Assembly: GCF_024539675.1 (NCBI RefSeq)
Contig: NZ_JAHHIT010000042.1
Span: forward strand, 41,938-105,937
DNA length: 64,000 nt
Source: Streptomyces hilarionis
GTDB taxonomy: Bacteria > Actinomycetota > Actinomycetes > Streptomycetales > Streptomycetaceae
Direction of reading: 5' to 3'
This document shows positions 35,302 through 45,992 of the stretch, piece after piece. Below the pieces are notes generated by a model. It worked only from the letters and a program-made list of their open reading frames with translations. It was not told where the DNA came from and did no database searches. The stretch's first letter is position 1. Every line of letters begins with the position of its first letter. Both the position numbers and the translations under genes were made by a program.

Positions 35302-36135
35302 TTGGCCACTGGTACGGAACCTCCCTCCACCGACCCCCGTCCTCGAAGCGGCGTACGCGGCGCCGGACGCGCCGCGATCGCCGCGCCCCATCTGCGGACC
35401 GACCGCTGGTGGCTGGCCCCCGCCGCCACCGCGGCCGGCCTGCTCGCGTTCGTCGTCTACTCCACCTGGCGGGCCTTCGCGAACGCGGACTACTACGCGG
35501 CCCCCTACGTCTCGCCGTTCTACTCGCCCTGTCTGGCCGAGAACTGCCGCCCCATGCACGCGGGCCCGAACACGGACCTCCTCGGCGGCTGGTGGGGCAT
35601 CTCCCCGGCGATCATCATCCTGATCTTCCCGCTGGGCTTCCGGCTGACCTGCTACTACTACCGCAAGGCCTACTACCGGGGCTTCTGGGCCTCGCCCCCG
35701 GCCTGCGCGGTCGCCGAGCCGCACACGAAGTACACCGGCGAGACCCGCTTCCCGCTGATCCTTCAGAACGTCCACCGGTACTTCTTCTACGCGGCTCTCC
35801 TCGTCGCGGGGATCCTCACCTACGACACGGTGCTCTCCTTCCGCGACGAGCACTACGCGTGGGGCCACATGGGCCTGGGCACCCTCGTCTTCCTGCTCAA
35901 CATCACCCTGATCTGGGCGTACACGCTCTCCTGCCACTCCTGCCGGCACATCGTCGGCGGCAAGCTGAAGCACTTCTCCAGGCATCCGGTGCGCTACCGG
36001 GCCTGGCGGCTCGTGGGCCGGCTCAACGCCCGCCACATGCTGCTGGCCTGGGCGTCGCTGGTGAGCGTGGCCCTCGCCGACTTCTACGTGTATCTCGTCG
36101 CGTCCGGCGCCTTCGACGATCCGAGGTTTTTCTAG
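35302..36135 (+). CDS. Succinate dehydrogenase membrane anchor (Sdh1-type cytochrome b-like subunit)
   Basis: A 277-residue membrane protein with five hydrophobic segments and several conserved histidines (LILQNVHRYFFYAALLVAG, EHYAWGHMGLG, SCHSCRHIVGG). Its size and motifs match the anchor of mycobacterial Sdh1 (Rv0249c-type, about 273 residues) rather than a split SdhC/SdhD pair. It should hold haem or quinone and fix the two catalytic subunits to the membrane. The start is a TTG at 35302 behind GGAG seven bases upstream, so translation may be tuned down. It is the first gene of the operon, with sdhA 32 bp downstream. Confidence 0.85.
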   Translation: MATGTEPPSTDPRPRSGVRGAGRAAIAAPHLRTDRWWLAPAATAAGLLAFVVYSTWRAFANADYYAAPYVSPFYSPCLAENCRPMHAGPNTDLLGGWWGISPAIIILIFPLGFRLTCYYYRKAYYRGFWASPPACAVAEPHTKYTGETRFPLILQNVHRYFFYAALLVAGILTYDTVLSFRDEHYAWGHMGLGTLVFLLNITLIWAYTLSCHSCRHIVGGKLKHFSRHPVRYRAWRLVGRLNARHMLLAWASLVSVALADFYVYLVASGAFDDPRFF

Positions 36136-36167
36136 ATGCTGCCGAACCTGAGGGGCGGGGACCGCCG

Positions 36168-38108
36168 ATGACCGTGGTCGACCGCCAGGAGTGGGACGTC
36201 GTCGTGGTCGGGGCGGGGGGCGCGGGACTGCGCGCCGCCGTCGAGGCCCGGGAGCGGGGCGCCCGCACGGCCGTCATCTGCAAGTCGCTGTTCGGCAAGG
36301 CGCACACCGTCATGGCCGAGGGCGGCATCGCGGCGGCGATGGCCAACGCCAACGAGCACGACAACTGGCAGGTCCACTTCCGCGACACCCTGCGCGGCGG
36401 GAAGTTCCTCAACCAGTGGCGGATGGCCGAACTGCACGCCCGCGAGGCCCCGGACCGGGTCTGGGAACTGGAGACCTGGGGCGCGCTGTTCGACCGCACC
36501 AAGGACGGCCGCATCTCGCAGCGCAACTTCGGCGGCCACGAGTACCCGCGCCTGGCCCACGTCGGCGACCGCACCGGCCTGGAGCTGATCCGCACCCTCC
36601 AGCAGAAGATCGTCTCGTTGCAGCAGGAGGACCACCGAGCCACCGGCGACTACGAGTCCCGGCTGAAGGTGTTCCAGGAGTGCACGGTCACCCGCGTCCT
36701 CAAGGACGGCTCCCGGGTCAGCGGGGTGTTCGCCTACGACCGCGAGAGCGGCCGCTTCTTCGTCCTCAAGGCGCCCTCCGTGGTCATCGCGACGGGCGGC
36801 ATCGGCAAGTCCTTCAAGGTGACGTCGAACTCGTGGGAGTACACCGGCGACGGCCACGCGCTGGCCCTGCTCGCCGGGGCGCCCCTGCTCAACATGGAGT
36901 TCGTGCAGTTCCACCCCACGGGCATGGTCTGGCCGCCGTCGGTCAAGGGCATCCTCGTCACGGAGTCCGTCCGCGGCGACGGCGGGGTGCTGCGCAACTC
37001 CGAGGGCAAGCGGTTCATGTTCGACTACGTCCCGGACGTCTTCAAGGAGAAGTACGCCGAGTCCGAGGAGGAGGGCGACCGCTGGTACGAGGACCCGGAC
37101 CACAACCGGCGTCCCCCCGAGCTGCTCCCCCGCGACGAGGTGGCCCGCGCCATCAACTCCGAGGTGAAGGCGGGTCGCGGCTCCCCGCACGGCGGCGTCT
37201 TCCTCGACGTGTCGACGCGCATGCCCGCCGAGGTCATCAGGCGCCGGCTGCCGTCGATGTACCACCAGTTCAAGGAGCTGGCGGACGTCGACATCACCGC
37301 CGAGGCGATGGAGGTCGGGCCGACCTGCCACTACGTGATGGGCGGCATCGCGGTCGACTCCGACACCGCGGCCGCCCGCGGGGTGCCCGGGCTGTTCGCG
37401 GCCGGTGAGGTGGCGGGCGGCATGCACGGCTCCAACCGGCTCGGCGGCAACTCCCTCTCCGACCTGCTGGTGTTCGGCCGCCGGGCGGGCCTGTACGCGG
37501 CCGAGCACGCGGCGGCGACCGTCCACGAGCGGCCGCCGGTCGACGACGCCCAGGTGGACGCGGCGGCCGCGGAGGCCCTGCGTCCCTTCTCGGCGGAGGC
37601 GACCGGTGAGGAGCCCGAGGGCGGACCGGCGGAGAACCCGTACGCGGTGCACCAGGAGCTGCAACAGACCATGAACGACCTGGTCGGCATCATCCGCCGG
37701 GAGGGCGAGATGAGGCAGGCCCTGCGCAAGCTGGCGCAGCTGCGCGTGCGGGCCCGGCGGGCCGGCGTCGAGGGCCACCGCCAGTTCAACCCCGGCTGGC
37801 ACCTGGCCCTCGACCTGCGCAACATGCTGCTGGTCAGCGAGTGCGTGGCGCGGGCGGCCCTGGAACGCACCGAGTCCCGCGGCGGCCACACCCGCGAGGA
37901 CCACCCGACGATGGAACGCCTCTGGCGCAACGTCAACCTGGTGTGCCGGCTGGCCGATCCGGCCGAGGACCCGCGGGCGGCCGATTCCGAGGACGGCCGG
38001 ATCCGGCTCGTGCGGGAGACCACCGAACCCATCCGCCCCGACCTGCTCGCCCTCTTCGAGAAGGAGGAGCTGGTCAAGTACCTCACCGAAGAGGAGCTGT
38101 ACGAATGA
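36168..38108 (+). CDS. sdhA: Succinate dehydrogenase/fumarate reductase flavoprotein subunit (Sdh1 type)
   Basis: A 646-residue FAD protein. The dinucleotide-binding motif VVVVGAGGAGLRAAVEA is at the N-terminus, the FAD His-attachment region is KAHTVMAEGGIAAAM, and the catalytic segment includes EFVQFHPTGM. A conserved C-terminal domain carries RRAGVEGHRQFNPGWHLALD. The length equals that of mycobacterial Sdh1 flavoproteins. It oxidises succinate to fumarate and passes electrons to the Fe-S subunit. Start ATG 36168 follows GAGGGGCGGGG; its stop overlaps sdhB as ATGA. Confidence 0.93.
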   Translation: MTVVDRQEWDVVVVGAGGAGLRAAVEARERGARTAVICKSLFGKAHTVMAEGGIAAAMANANEHDNWQVHFRDTLRGGKFLNQWRMAELHAREAPDRVWELETWGALFDRTKDGRISQRNFGGHEYPRLAHVGDRTGLELIRTLQQKIVSLQQEDHRATGDYESRLKVFQECTVTRVLKDGSRVSGVFAYDRESGRFFVLKAPSVVIATGGIGKSFKVTSNSWEYTGDGHALALLAGAPLLNMEFVQFHPTGMVWPPSVKGILVTESVRGDGGVLRNSEGKRFMFDYVPDVFKEKYAESEEEGDRWYEDPDHNRRPPELLPRDEVARAINSEVKAGRGSPHGGVFLDVSTRMPAEVIRRRLPSMYHQFKELADVDITAEAMEVGPTCHYVMGGIAVDSDTAAARGVPGLFAAGEVAGGMHGSNRLGGNSLSDLLVFGRRAGLYAAEHAAATVHERPPVDDAQVDAAAAEALRPFSAEATGEEPEGGPAENPYAVHQELQQTMNDLVGIIRREGEMRQALRKLAQLRVRARRAGVEGHRQFNPGWHLALDLRNMLLVSECVARAALERTESRGGHTREDHPTMERLWRNVNLVCRLADPAEDPRAADSEDGRIRLVRETTEPIRPDLLALFEKEELVKYLTEEELYE

Positions 38109-38875
38109 GCAGCTACGACGCCCACTTCAGGGTGTGGCGGGGCGACGTGCGGGGCGGAGACCTGGAGGACTTCACGATCGAGGTCAACGACGGCGAGGTC
38201 GTCCTGGACATCGTCCACCGGCTCCAGTCCACGCAGGCGCCCGACCTCGCCGTGCGCTGGAACTGCAAGGCGGGCAAGTGCGGTTCCTGCTCGGCGGAGG
38301 TCAACGGGCGTCCCCGGCTGATGTGCATGACCCGCATGTCGGTCTTCGACCGGGCGGAGACCATCACCGTCACCCCGCTGCGGGCCTTCCCCGTGATCCG
38401 CGATCTGGTGACGGACGTGGGCTTCAACTACCACAAGGCGCGGGAGGTCCCGGCGTTCGTGGCGCCCGAGGGTCTCGGGCCCGGCGAGTACCGGATGTTC
38501 CAGGAGGACGTGGACCGCTCGCAGGAGTTCCGCAAGTGCATCGAGTGCTTCCTGTGCCAGGACACCTGCCATGTCGTGCGCGACCACGAGGAGAACAAGA
38601 CGGCCTTCGCGGGGCCGCGCTTCCTCATGCGCGTCGCCGAGCTGGACATGCACCCGCTGGACGCGGCCGAGGAGAGCGGTCTGGACCGCAAGCGCACGGC
38701 CCAGGAGGAGCACGGGCTCGGCTACTGCAACATCACCAAGTGCTGCACCGAGGTCTGCCCCGAGGGCATCAGGATCACCGACAACGCGCTGATCCCGCTG
38801 AAGGAGCGCGCGGTGGACCGCAAGTACGACCCACTGGTGTGGCTCGGCTCGAAGATCAGGAGGCGGCCGTCGTAG
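38105..38875 (+). CDS. sdhB: Succinate dehydrogenase/fumarate reductase iron-sulfur subunit
   Basis: A 256-residue electron-transfer subunit. The N-terminal [2Fe-2S] motif is CKAGKCGSC with a fourth Cys in LMCMTR. The C-terminal ferredoxin-like part has CIECFLCQDTC and CNITKCCTEVCPEG, which supply the [4Fe-4S] and [3Fe-4S] clusters. It links the flavoprotein to the membrane anchor. The ATG overlaps the sdhA stop. Its 3' end overlaps the converging small membrane protein gene by 20 bp. Confidence 0.94.
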   Translation: MSSYDAHFRVWRGDVRGGDLEDFTIEVNDGEVVLDIVHRLQSTQAPDLAVRWNCKAGKCGSCSAEVNGRPRLMCMTRMSVFDRAETITVTPLRAFPVIRDLVTDVGFNYHKAREVPAFVAPEGLGPGEYRMFQEDVDRSQEFRKCIECFLCQDTCHVVRDHEENKTAFAGPRFLMRVAELDMHPLDAAEESGLDRKRTAQEEHGLGYCNITKCCTEVCPEGIRITDNALIPLKERAVDRKYDPLVWLGSKIRRRPS

Positions 38876-39188
38876 ACGCCGGGGGCAGCCGGGGGGTGCG
38901 GCCGGGGCGCCGGGCGAGCGTCTGAAGGCCGAGCCCGGCGAAGTTGACGATCATCCCGGCGAGCGGGACGTAGAAGTCCAGCGCCCGTCCGTCGGTGGCC
39001 AGTGGGCCGAGGAACATGAAGGTGCCCAGGCCCACGGCGCTCATCAGGGCGCCGGTCCCCCACAGTCTCGGCCGCAGCACCAGTCTGCGGCCGAGCGGCG
39101 GCACCCACTCCCGGGTGACGGCCGCGACGCCGATCAGCCCCATGATCGTCACGCTGACGGCGCCGATGCCCGCCATGGCCCAGTACAT
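38856..39188 (-). CDS. Small membrane protein
   Basis: A 110-residue protein with three or four hydrophobic segments (MAGIGAVSVTIMGLIGVAA, ALMSAVGLGTFMFLGPLA, VPLAGMIVNFAGLGLQTLA) and a basic tail. It converges with sdhB, sharing 20 bp at the 3' ends. No motif points to a function; association with Sdh is by position only. Confidence 0.65.
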   Translation of the reverse strand: MYWAMAGIGAVSVTIMGLIGVAAVTREWVPPLGRRLVLRPRLWGTGALMSAVGLGTFMFLGPLATDGRALDFYVPLAGMIVNFAGLGLQTLARRPGRTPRLPPASTTAAS

Positions 39189-39250
39189 GCCGTCATGATC
39201 CCAGCGATCCCGCGGCCGGCAAGGATCCGGCGGGCAAAGAACCGGTCAGC

Positions 39251-40507
<1,257 letters not shown>

Positions 40508-40598
40508 CGGGCCCCCTCCCGTGTCGTCCCGCCCCACGCTCCCCAGGTCGGGTGCATCCCGCTCGCGTGCGCGCATTCACGGCCATACGCTCGCAAAC

Positions 40599-42389
40599 GT
40601 GACCCCTTCGCAGCCTCGTCGAGGCCGACCCCGGCGAACCGGCTCGCACCTGTCCGTACGGGTGGCCCACACCGTGCTGGGCGGGACGGTCGGAGTCGTG
40701 TGGCTGGTGTTGCCGGGGATGACGTCCGGCAGCGGGGTTCCGGTTGCGATCAAGGAACCGACGCCCGCGGCGAGCCCGGCCCCGGCCGCGGTCACCGCCG
40801 ACGGCGGGCGGTCCACCGTCGATCTGGTGCTGCCGCTGGTGGCCGTCGGCGCGGCCGGCGCGGCGGCCGGGTACGCGTACATACGCCGGATCGGACGCAC
40901 CCGTGACCGGACGACCCCCGGCGGGGCGGGCGGCCACGCGCCCGCGCAGTCGCCGCCGCGGCCGGACGACCTCGACGAACAGGCCTGTGCCGCGCTGGTC
41001 GCGGCCGACGACCGGGTCCGCGCGGCCCGCTGCGAACTCGGCTTCGCCGAGCAGCTGTTCGCCGCGCAGGACACCGCCCGCTTCCGCCGCGTCATCGACG
41101 AGGCTGCGGCCGAACTGGCCGCCGCGTTCCGGATGCGGCAGCGCTACGACGAGGGGACGCCGGCGGAGGAGGCGGCCCGCGCCCACGCGCTCGCCGGGAT
41201 CGTCGGCCGGTGCGAGGAGGCGCGGGCGCTGCTGGACTCCGCGTCCGGGGCGTTCGAGGGGCTGCGTGCGCCGGGCCGGGCGTCGGGCGAGGCCCTGGTG
41301 GTCGCCGAAGGGCGGTTCCGGGAGCTGACCGGGCGGGTGGGAGCCGCGGAGGCCGTCCTCGCCGGGTTGCGGATCCGGTACGCGCCCACCGCCACCGAGG
41401 GCGTCGTCGGCAGCGTCGAACAGGCGCGGGACCGGCTGCTGTTCGCCACCGTCCGGCTGAACGAGGCACGCCAGGCGGCCGATTCGGGGCAGCCGGAGCG
41501 GGCGGCCCGGCATCTGGGGGCCGCCGAGGGGGTCATAGCCCAGGCCGCCGTCCTCCTGGAGGGCGTCGACCGGCTGGCCGCCGAACTGAGGGCGGCCGAG
41601 CAGACAGCGCCGGCGGCCCTCGCGGCGGCGCAGGCGGAGGTGTCCCGAGCCCGCGCGGCACACGCGCGACCGGGGGACGCAGCGAGCGGGGACCCGCAGA
41701 GCGGGGCGACCGCGGCGGGGGACGGTGCGCAGGCGGAGCGGCCGGTGATCGTCGCGCCGTCCGGCACGCCCCCGGGTGAGCTGCACGCCCGTCTGCCCCG
41801 GGCCGACGCCGTCCTCGCGTCGATCCGTCGGCGACTGCCGGCCGACCGCCCCGCGAACGGCTCACCCGGCCACCGGACCGACGCCCTCGCCCCCGAACCC
41901 CCACCGAGCGCCGCACAGGAGGCCGGTGGACCCGAGCCCGCCGCTCCCGGGGCGGGGGGTGCGGGGTGGGATCCGGTGGGGGTGCTGCGGCGGATCGTGG
42001 AGGCGACCTCGTTCCTCGGGCCGACGTCGGACGAGGCCCTGCGGACCGCCGCTCTGATCACGGCCCGGGCCGCCACCGCCGCCGCGGCCGACTTCGTCGA
42101 GACGCACCGCGGGGCCGTGGGCGCGACCGCGCGCACCCGGCTGGCGGAGGCGCAGCGGCTGCTGGCGACCGGTGACCCGGCGGACCGTCCGCCCGCCGAC
42201 GCCTTCGCCGGGGAGGCCCGTGACCTGGCCGAACGCGACGTCCGGGCGCACGGGAACCCCTACGCGGGGCCGGACCACACCGTGGGCGTCGGCGGGGCCG
42301 TCCTCGGCGGCGTCGTACCGGCCGAGGACCCCGACGGCGGGACGCCCGCGGGCTTCGCCGGACCGGCCGCGCCCGCCCCGGCGGGGTGA
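40599..42389 (+). CDS. Membrane protein with long helical domain
   Basis: A 596-residue protein. Two hydrophobic segments near the N-terminus (LGGTVGVVWLVLPGM and LVLPLVAVGAAGAAAGYAYI) are followed by about 270 residues of alanine-rich helices with coiled-coil character (about 125-390). A Pro/Gly/Ala-rich linker and a further helical segment follow (about 450-540). The later region resembles Streptomyces proteins that carry an N-terminal TPM domain, but no TPM domain is recognisable here. The GTG at 40599 lacks a good ribosome-binding site. It is divergent from the TIM-barrel gene, 91 bp away. Confidence 0.65.
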   Translation: MTPSQPRRGRPRRTGSHLSVRVAHTVLGGTVGVVWLVLPGMTSGSGVPVAIKEPTPAASPAPAAVTADGGRSTVDLVLPLVAVGAAGAAAGYAYIRRIGRTRDRTTPGGAGGHAPAQSPPRPDDLDEQACAALVAADDRVRAARCELGFAEQLFAAQDTARFRRVIDEAAAELAAAFRMRQRYDEGTPAEEAARAHALAGIVGRCEEARALLDSASGAFEGLRAPGRASGEALVVAEGRFRELTGRVGAAEAVLAGLRIRYAPTATEGVVGSVEQARDRLLFATVRLNEARQAADSGQPERAARHLGAAEGVIAQAAVLLEGVDRLAAELRAAEQTAPAALAAAQAEVSRARAAHARPGDAASGDPQSGATAAGDGAQAERPVIVAPSGTPPGELHARLPRADAVLASIRRRLPADRPANGSPGHRTDALAPEPPPSAAQEAGGPEPAAPGAGGAGWDPVGVLRRIVEATSFLGPTSDEALRTAALITARAATAAAADFVETHRGAVGATARTRLAEAQRLLATGDPADRPPADAFAGEARDLAERDVRAHGNPYAGPDHTVGVGGAVLGGVVPAEDPDGGTPAGFAGPAAPAPAG

Positions 42390-42396
42390 GCGCCCG

Positions 42397-45045
42397 TCAG
42401 AACAGGCTCAGCAGGGCTTCCGCCGGGTCCGTCAGCGTCGTCTCGCCGTCGGGCAGAGGCAGTTCGAACCACACCGTCTTGCCGCGCGGGGTGCGGCGCG
42501 ATCCCCAGGCCGCCGAGAGCAGCCCGACCAGTTGCAGGCCCCGGCCGCCCTCGTCGGTGTCCCGGGCGCGGCGGCGGCGCGGCTGGACGAGGCCCGCGTC
42601 CCACACCTCGCACACCAGGGTGCGGTCCAGCAGCAACCGGAGTCTGATCTCCCCCTCGCCGTAGCGCAGCGCGTTGGTGACCAGCTCGCTGACCAGCAAC
42701 TCCGTGGTGTCGACGAGGGCTTCGAGGTCCCAGGACAGCAACTGGGCCCGCGCGTACTCCCGCGCCCGGCCCACGCTGCGCGGCTCGCGCGGCAGCGTCC
42801 AGTCGCCGACCGAGTCGGCGGGCAGTCCCTGCACGCGTGCCATCAGCAGCGCGATGTCGTCCTCGCCGTGGTGGGAGTCGAGCGTGTTCAGGACGTGGTC
42901 GCAGACGTCCTCCAGCGGCCTCGTCGGGTCGGTGAGCGCTCCGACGAACGCGTTGAGACCCTCGTCCAGGGGATGGTCGCGGGACTCGACCAGGCCGTCG
43001 GTGTAGAGCGCCAGCAGCGCGCCCTCGGGGAGGTCGACCTCCACCTCCTCGAAGGGTTCGCCGCCCACGCCGAGCGGCATGCCCGGCGGCACGTCGAGCA
43101 TCAGGGCCGGCTCGCCGGGCTCGACGAGGACCGGGGGCAGATGGCCCGCGTTGGCGAAGGTGCAGCGCCGGGTCACCGAGTCGTAGACCGCGTACACGCA
43201 GGTCGCGAGGTACACCTCGGACAGGTCGGCCTCGCGGGGCCGGCGGGCGGCGCGGGTGGCCTGCTGGACCCCGCCCGGGGTGCCGAGCCCGCGCGCGATC
43301 TCGTCCAACGCCGAGAGCACCTCGGCCGGTTCGAGGTCGAGCAGGGCCAGCGTGCGCACGGCCGTGCGCAGTTCGCCCATCGCGACCGCGGCCCGCAGCC
43401 CGCGGCCCATCACGTCGCCCACCACCAGCGCTGTGCGGTGGCCGGGCAGTTCGATGACGTCGAACCAGTCGCCGCCCACCTCGCTGGGCCGGCCCATCGA
43501 GACGTTGCCGGGAAGGTAGCGGCAGGCGATGTCCAGACCCGATGCCACCGGGTCGCCGGGCGGCAGCAGCGACCGTTGCAGTATCAACGCCCGCTCGTGC
43601 TCGCGCCGGTAGAGCCGGGCGTTGTCGATGCAGACCGCGGCGCGCGCCGCGAGTTCCACGGCCAGGTCCCGGTCGCGGTCGCCGAACGGCTCGCTGCCCT
43701 TGGTCCGCGAGAACTGCGCGAGGCCGACGACGGTGTCGTGGGCGACCATCGGGACGGCGAGGGTGGACTGCACGAGGCCGCCCTCCTCGCCGGGGATGGT
43801 CTGCGGGCGGGCGGTGCGCAGGGCGTCCGCACAGGGCGAGTTGAACGGGAAGTGGTGGACCGCGCCGACCGCGACGGGCGCGCCCGCACCCGGGAAGGGG
43901 GCGTCGGACACGGCGGAGGAGAAGGCGACCCGGCGCAGTTCCGCGCTTCCGTCGGCGAGGCCGGGCGGGGTCTCGTCGCCGGCCAGGAGGCCCTGGTAGA
44001 GGTCCACGGTGGCCAGGTCGCAGAAGCCGGGCACGACCACGTCGAGGAGTTCGCGCGCGGTCGTCTCCAGGTCGAGGGAGTTCCCTATGCGGGCTCCCGC
44101 CTCGTTCAGGAGGGCGAGATTGCGCCGTGCGGCGGCGGCTTCGCGCGCGGCGGCCCGACGGGCGGTGATGTCGGTGCCGAGCCAGGCGATGCCGATGGGA
44201 CGGCCGCTGCCGCTGTGCACCCGGTACAGGTTGATCGACCAGTGCCGGCGTTCCTCGGAGCCGGGGACGAACCCGGTGACGTGCATGTCGGTGATGGAGT
44301 CACCGGTCTCCAGGACCCGGCGCAGGGTGGCGCTGACGCGCTCGGCCTCGGGCCGGGGCAGGTAGTCGTGGACGCCCTTGCCGCGGTGCTCGTCGGGGGT
44401 GCCGCCGAAGATGGAGGCGAACCGGTGGTTGGCGCGGCGCACCCGCAGGTCGGGGTCGATCAGCAGGAAGCCGAACGGGGATTGGCCGAAAATCGCCTGC
44501 GAGGCGGCGAGGTCGGTCTCGATGCTGCGGAGCGTGCGGACGTCGACGACGATGCAGACGGCGGCCTTCTCGCCGTCCAGACTGCGCGTCGGCATGACGT
44601 ACACCTCGGCGAGGCCCTGCTCGCCGCGCCCGCCGCCGGGCACCGGATCGGGCATCCGGAAGGGGACCACACCGGTCCACTCCCGTCCGTCGAGGATCTC
44701 GGCCATCTTGCGCTGGCCGCGTTCACGCAGGTCGGGGTCGACGAACGCGTCGATGGGGTCCATGCCGACGGCTCGCTCGGCGGGAATGCCGAAGATCTGC
44801 TCGGCGCGCAGGCTCCACTGGTCGACGAGGCCGTCAGGGCCGATGGAGAACGAGGCGACCTTGATGTAGTCGTAGATCGAGCCGGGCGGACTGCTCTGCC
44901 ACATGGCGTCACCGGGCGTCGCCGCTTCGCCCTCCCCGTCGCCGGGGCCGTGCACGGCGTCGGCGACGGGCGCGCCCGCGGCCTCCGCCCTCGCGCGGCC
45001 CGACGGGTCCTCGGACTCCGTGGCCTTCGCTGGTATCTCGCTCAC
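42397..45045 (-). CDS. PAS-PAS-GAF-PP2C(SpoIIE)-HATPase regulatory phosphatase
   Basis: An 882-residue signalling protein. Domains in order are two PAS domains (about 60-170 and 185-295), GAF (about 320-485), a PP2C/SpoIIE phosphatase (about 505-720, with GGDWFDVIELPGHR, VVGDVMGRGLRAA and DGLVES) and a C-terminal HATPase_c of the anti-sigma kinase type (about 745-870, with TELLVSELVTNALRYG and GRGLQLVGLL). It resembles Streptomyces RsbU/OsaC-like proteins, where the phosphatase acts on an anti-anti-sigma factor and the ATPase on a sigma factor. GTG 45045 follows GGAGGGG. A stand-alone HATPase gene lies upstream, but no sigma factor or STAS gene is nearby. Confidence 0.9.
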   Translation of the reverse strand: MSEIPAKATESEDPSGRARAEAAGAPVADAVHGPGDGEGEAATPGDAMWQSSPPGSIYDYIKVASFSIGPDGLVDQWSLRAEQIFGIPAERAVGMDPIDAFVDPDLRERGQRKMAEILDGREWTGVVPFRMPDPVPGGGRGEQGLAEVYVMPTRSLDGEKAAVCIVVDVRTLRSIETDLAASQAIFGQSPFGFLLIDPDLRVRRANHRFASIFGGTPDEHRGKGVHDYLPRPEAERVSATLRRVLETGDSITDMHVTGFVPGSEERRHWSINLYRVHSGSGRPIGIAWLGTDITARRAAAREAAAARRNLALLNEAGARIGNSLDLETTARELLDVVVPGFCDLATVDLYQGLLAGDETPPGLADGSAELRRVAFSSAVSDAPFPGAGAPVAVGAVHHFPFNSPCADALRTARPQTIPGEEGGLVQSTLAVPMVAHDTVVGLAQFSRTKGSEPFGDRDRDLAVELAARAAVCIDNARLYRREHERALILQRSLLPPGDPVASGLDIACRYLPGNVSMGRPSEVGGDWFDVIELPGHRTALVVGDVMGRGLRAAVAMGELRTAVRTLALLDLEPAEVLSALDEIARGLGTPGGVQQATRAARRPREADLSEVYLATCVYAVYDSVTRRCTFANAGHLPPVLVEPGEPALMLDVPPGMPLGVGGEPFEEVEVDLPEGALLALYTDGLVESRDHPLDEGLNAFVGALTDPTRPLEDVCDHVLNTLDSHHGEDDIALLMARVQGLPADSVGDWTLPREPRSVGRAREYARAQLLSWDLEALVDTTELLVSELVTNALRYGEGEIRLRLLLDRTLVCEVWDAGLVQPRRRRARDTDEGGRGLQLVGLLSAAWGSRRTPRGKTVWFELPLPDGETTLTDPAEALLSLF

Positions 45046-45315
45046 GCGAACCGTCCCCTCCAGCTCACCGCGTCCGGCACCGGTCACCGGCGGCGGCTGC
45101 CCGCAGTATCCAGCACTACGGGTCCGCACGACACGGTGTTCACGATCACAGCACGGTCCAGGCGTTTTCCGGCCCGTCCCGCGACAACACTTCCAGTCTT
45201 CTAACCAGCGGGCACGTGGTCGAATCACACCTTCGGGCACCGTTCCCGGACCCGCACCGGACAGGCACGGCGGGAGCCCCGCCGTACACCGGGGTCATCC
45301 CCATGTCACACCCCG

Positions 45316-45777
45316 TCAACCCGGCACCGCGAGCTCGAACCACACGGTCTTGCCGGCGCTTCCCGGCCGGGTTCCCCAGCGGCGCGCGGAGGAGGCCACG
45401 AGCTGTAGCCCGCGCCCGCTCTCGTCGTCGGGGCGGGCGACCCGCTCGCGGGGCGGGTCCGGCAGCGGGTCGGACACCTCCACCAGGAGCACGCCCCGCA
45501 GCCGTGCCGGGCGGATCAGACGCACGCCGATGGGACCGGTCGCGTGCCGAAGGGCGTTGGTCACCAGTTCGCTGACCAGCAGAGCCGCGATGTCGCCCAC
45601 GCTGTCGAGGTCCCAGCGGTGCAGCTGGTCGCGAACGGCGCCGCGGGCGGTGCGCACCGCACCGGGCTCCGCGGGAAACGACCACTCGGCCCGGTCGCCC
45701 TCGGTGTCGATCACGCCGATCACTTCCCAGCCCAGCGAGTGCACCCATGTCCGGTTTCGTGGGGTTAATGGGCACAT
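45316..45777 (-). CDS. Stand-alone HATPase_c (RsbW-like anti-sigma factor family) protein
   Basis: A protein of about 153 residues made almost entirely of one GHKL ATPase domain. The N-box is ALLVSELVTNALRHATG, the G1 box is PDDESGRGLQLVASSA, and it ends GTRPGSAGKTVWFELAVP. The C-terminal half is similar to the HATPase domain of the downstream 882-residue phosphatase. In Streptomyces many such proteins are serine kinases or anti-sigma factors; partners are unknown here. ATG 45777 is chosen, but a GTG at 45744 would also give a complete domain. The 270 bp between it and the phosphatase gene show no other gene. Confidence 0.82.
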   Translation of the reverse strand: MCPLTPRNRTWVHSLGWEVIGVIDTEGDRAEWSFPAEPGAVRTARGAVRDQLHRWDLDSVGDIAALLVSELVTNALRHATGPIGVRLIRPARLRGVLLVEVSDPLPDPPRERVARPDDESGRGLQLVASSARRWGTRPGSAGKTVWFELAVPG

Positions 45778-45992
45778 ACCCGATATCCCGCGGCGAGTAC
45801 CGCTCGGCAGGGCGCACAGTGGCACGAACGGCGTACAGCCTGCCACCGTCCGGCCCGCCGACGCGCCCCCTGGACGCGCCCCCCGCGGCGGGGTGCCGCG
45901 CCGAGGTCCGCGGGGGGGGTACGGCGGGATGTGCGGCGCGGGGTGGGCCCGCGCCCACCGGTCCCCTCCGGGGTCGCCGAGGCCGTCGGGGC

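Noticed and set aside
42172..45204. 1010-codon plus-strand frame opposite the PAS-GAF-PP2C gene
   Set aside because: It is a shadow of the real gene, which carries five recognisable domains in order.
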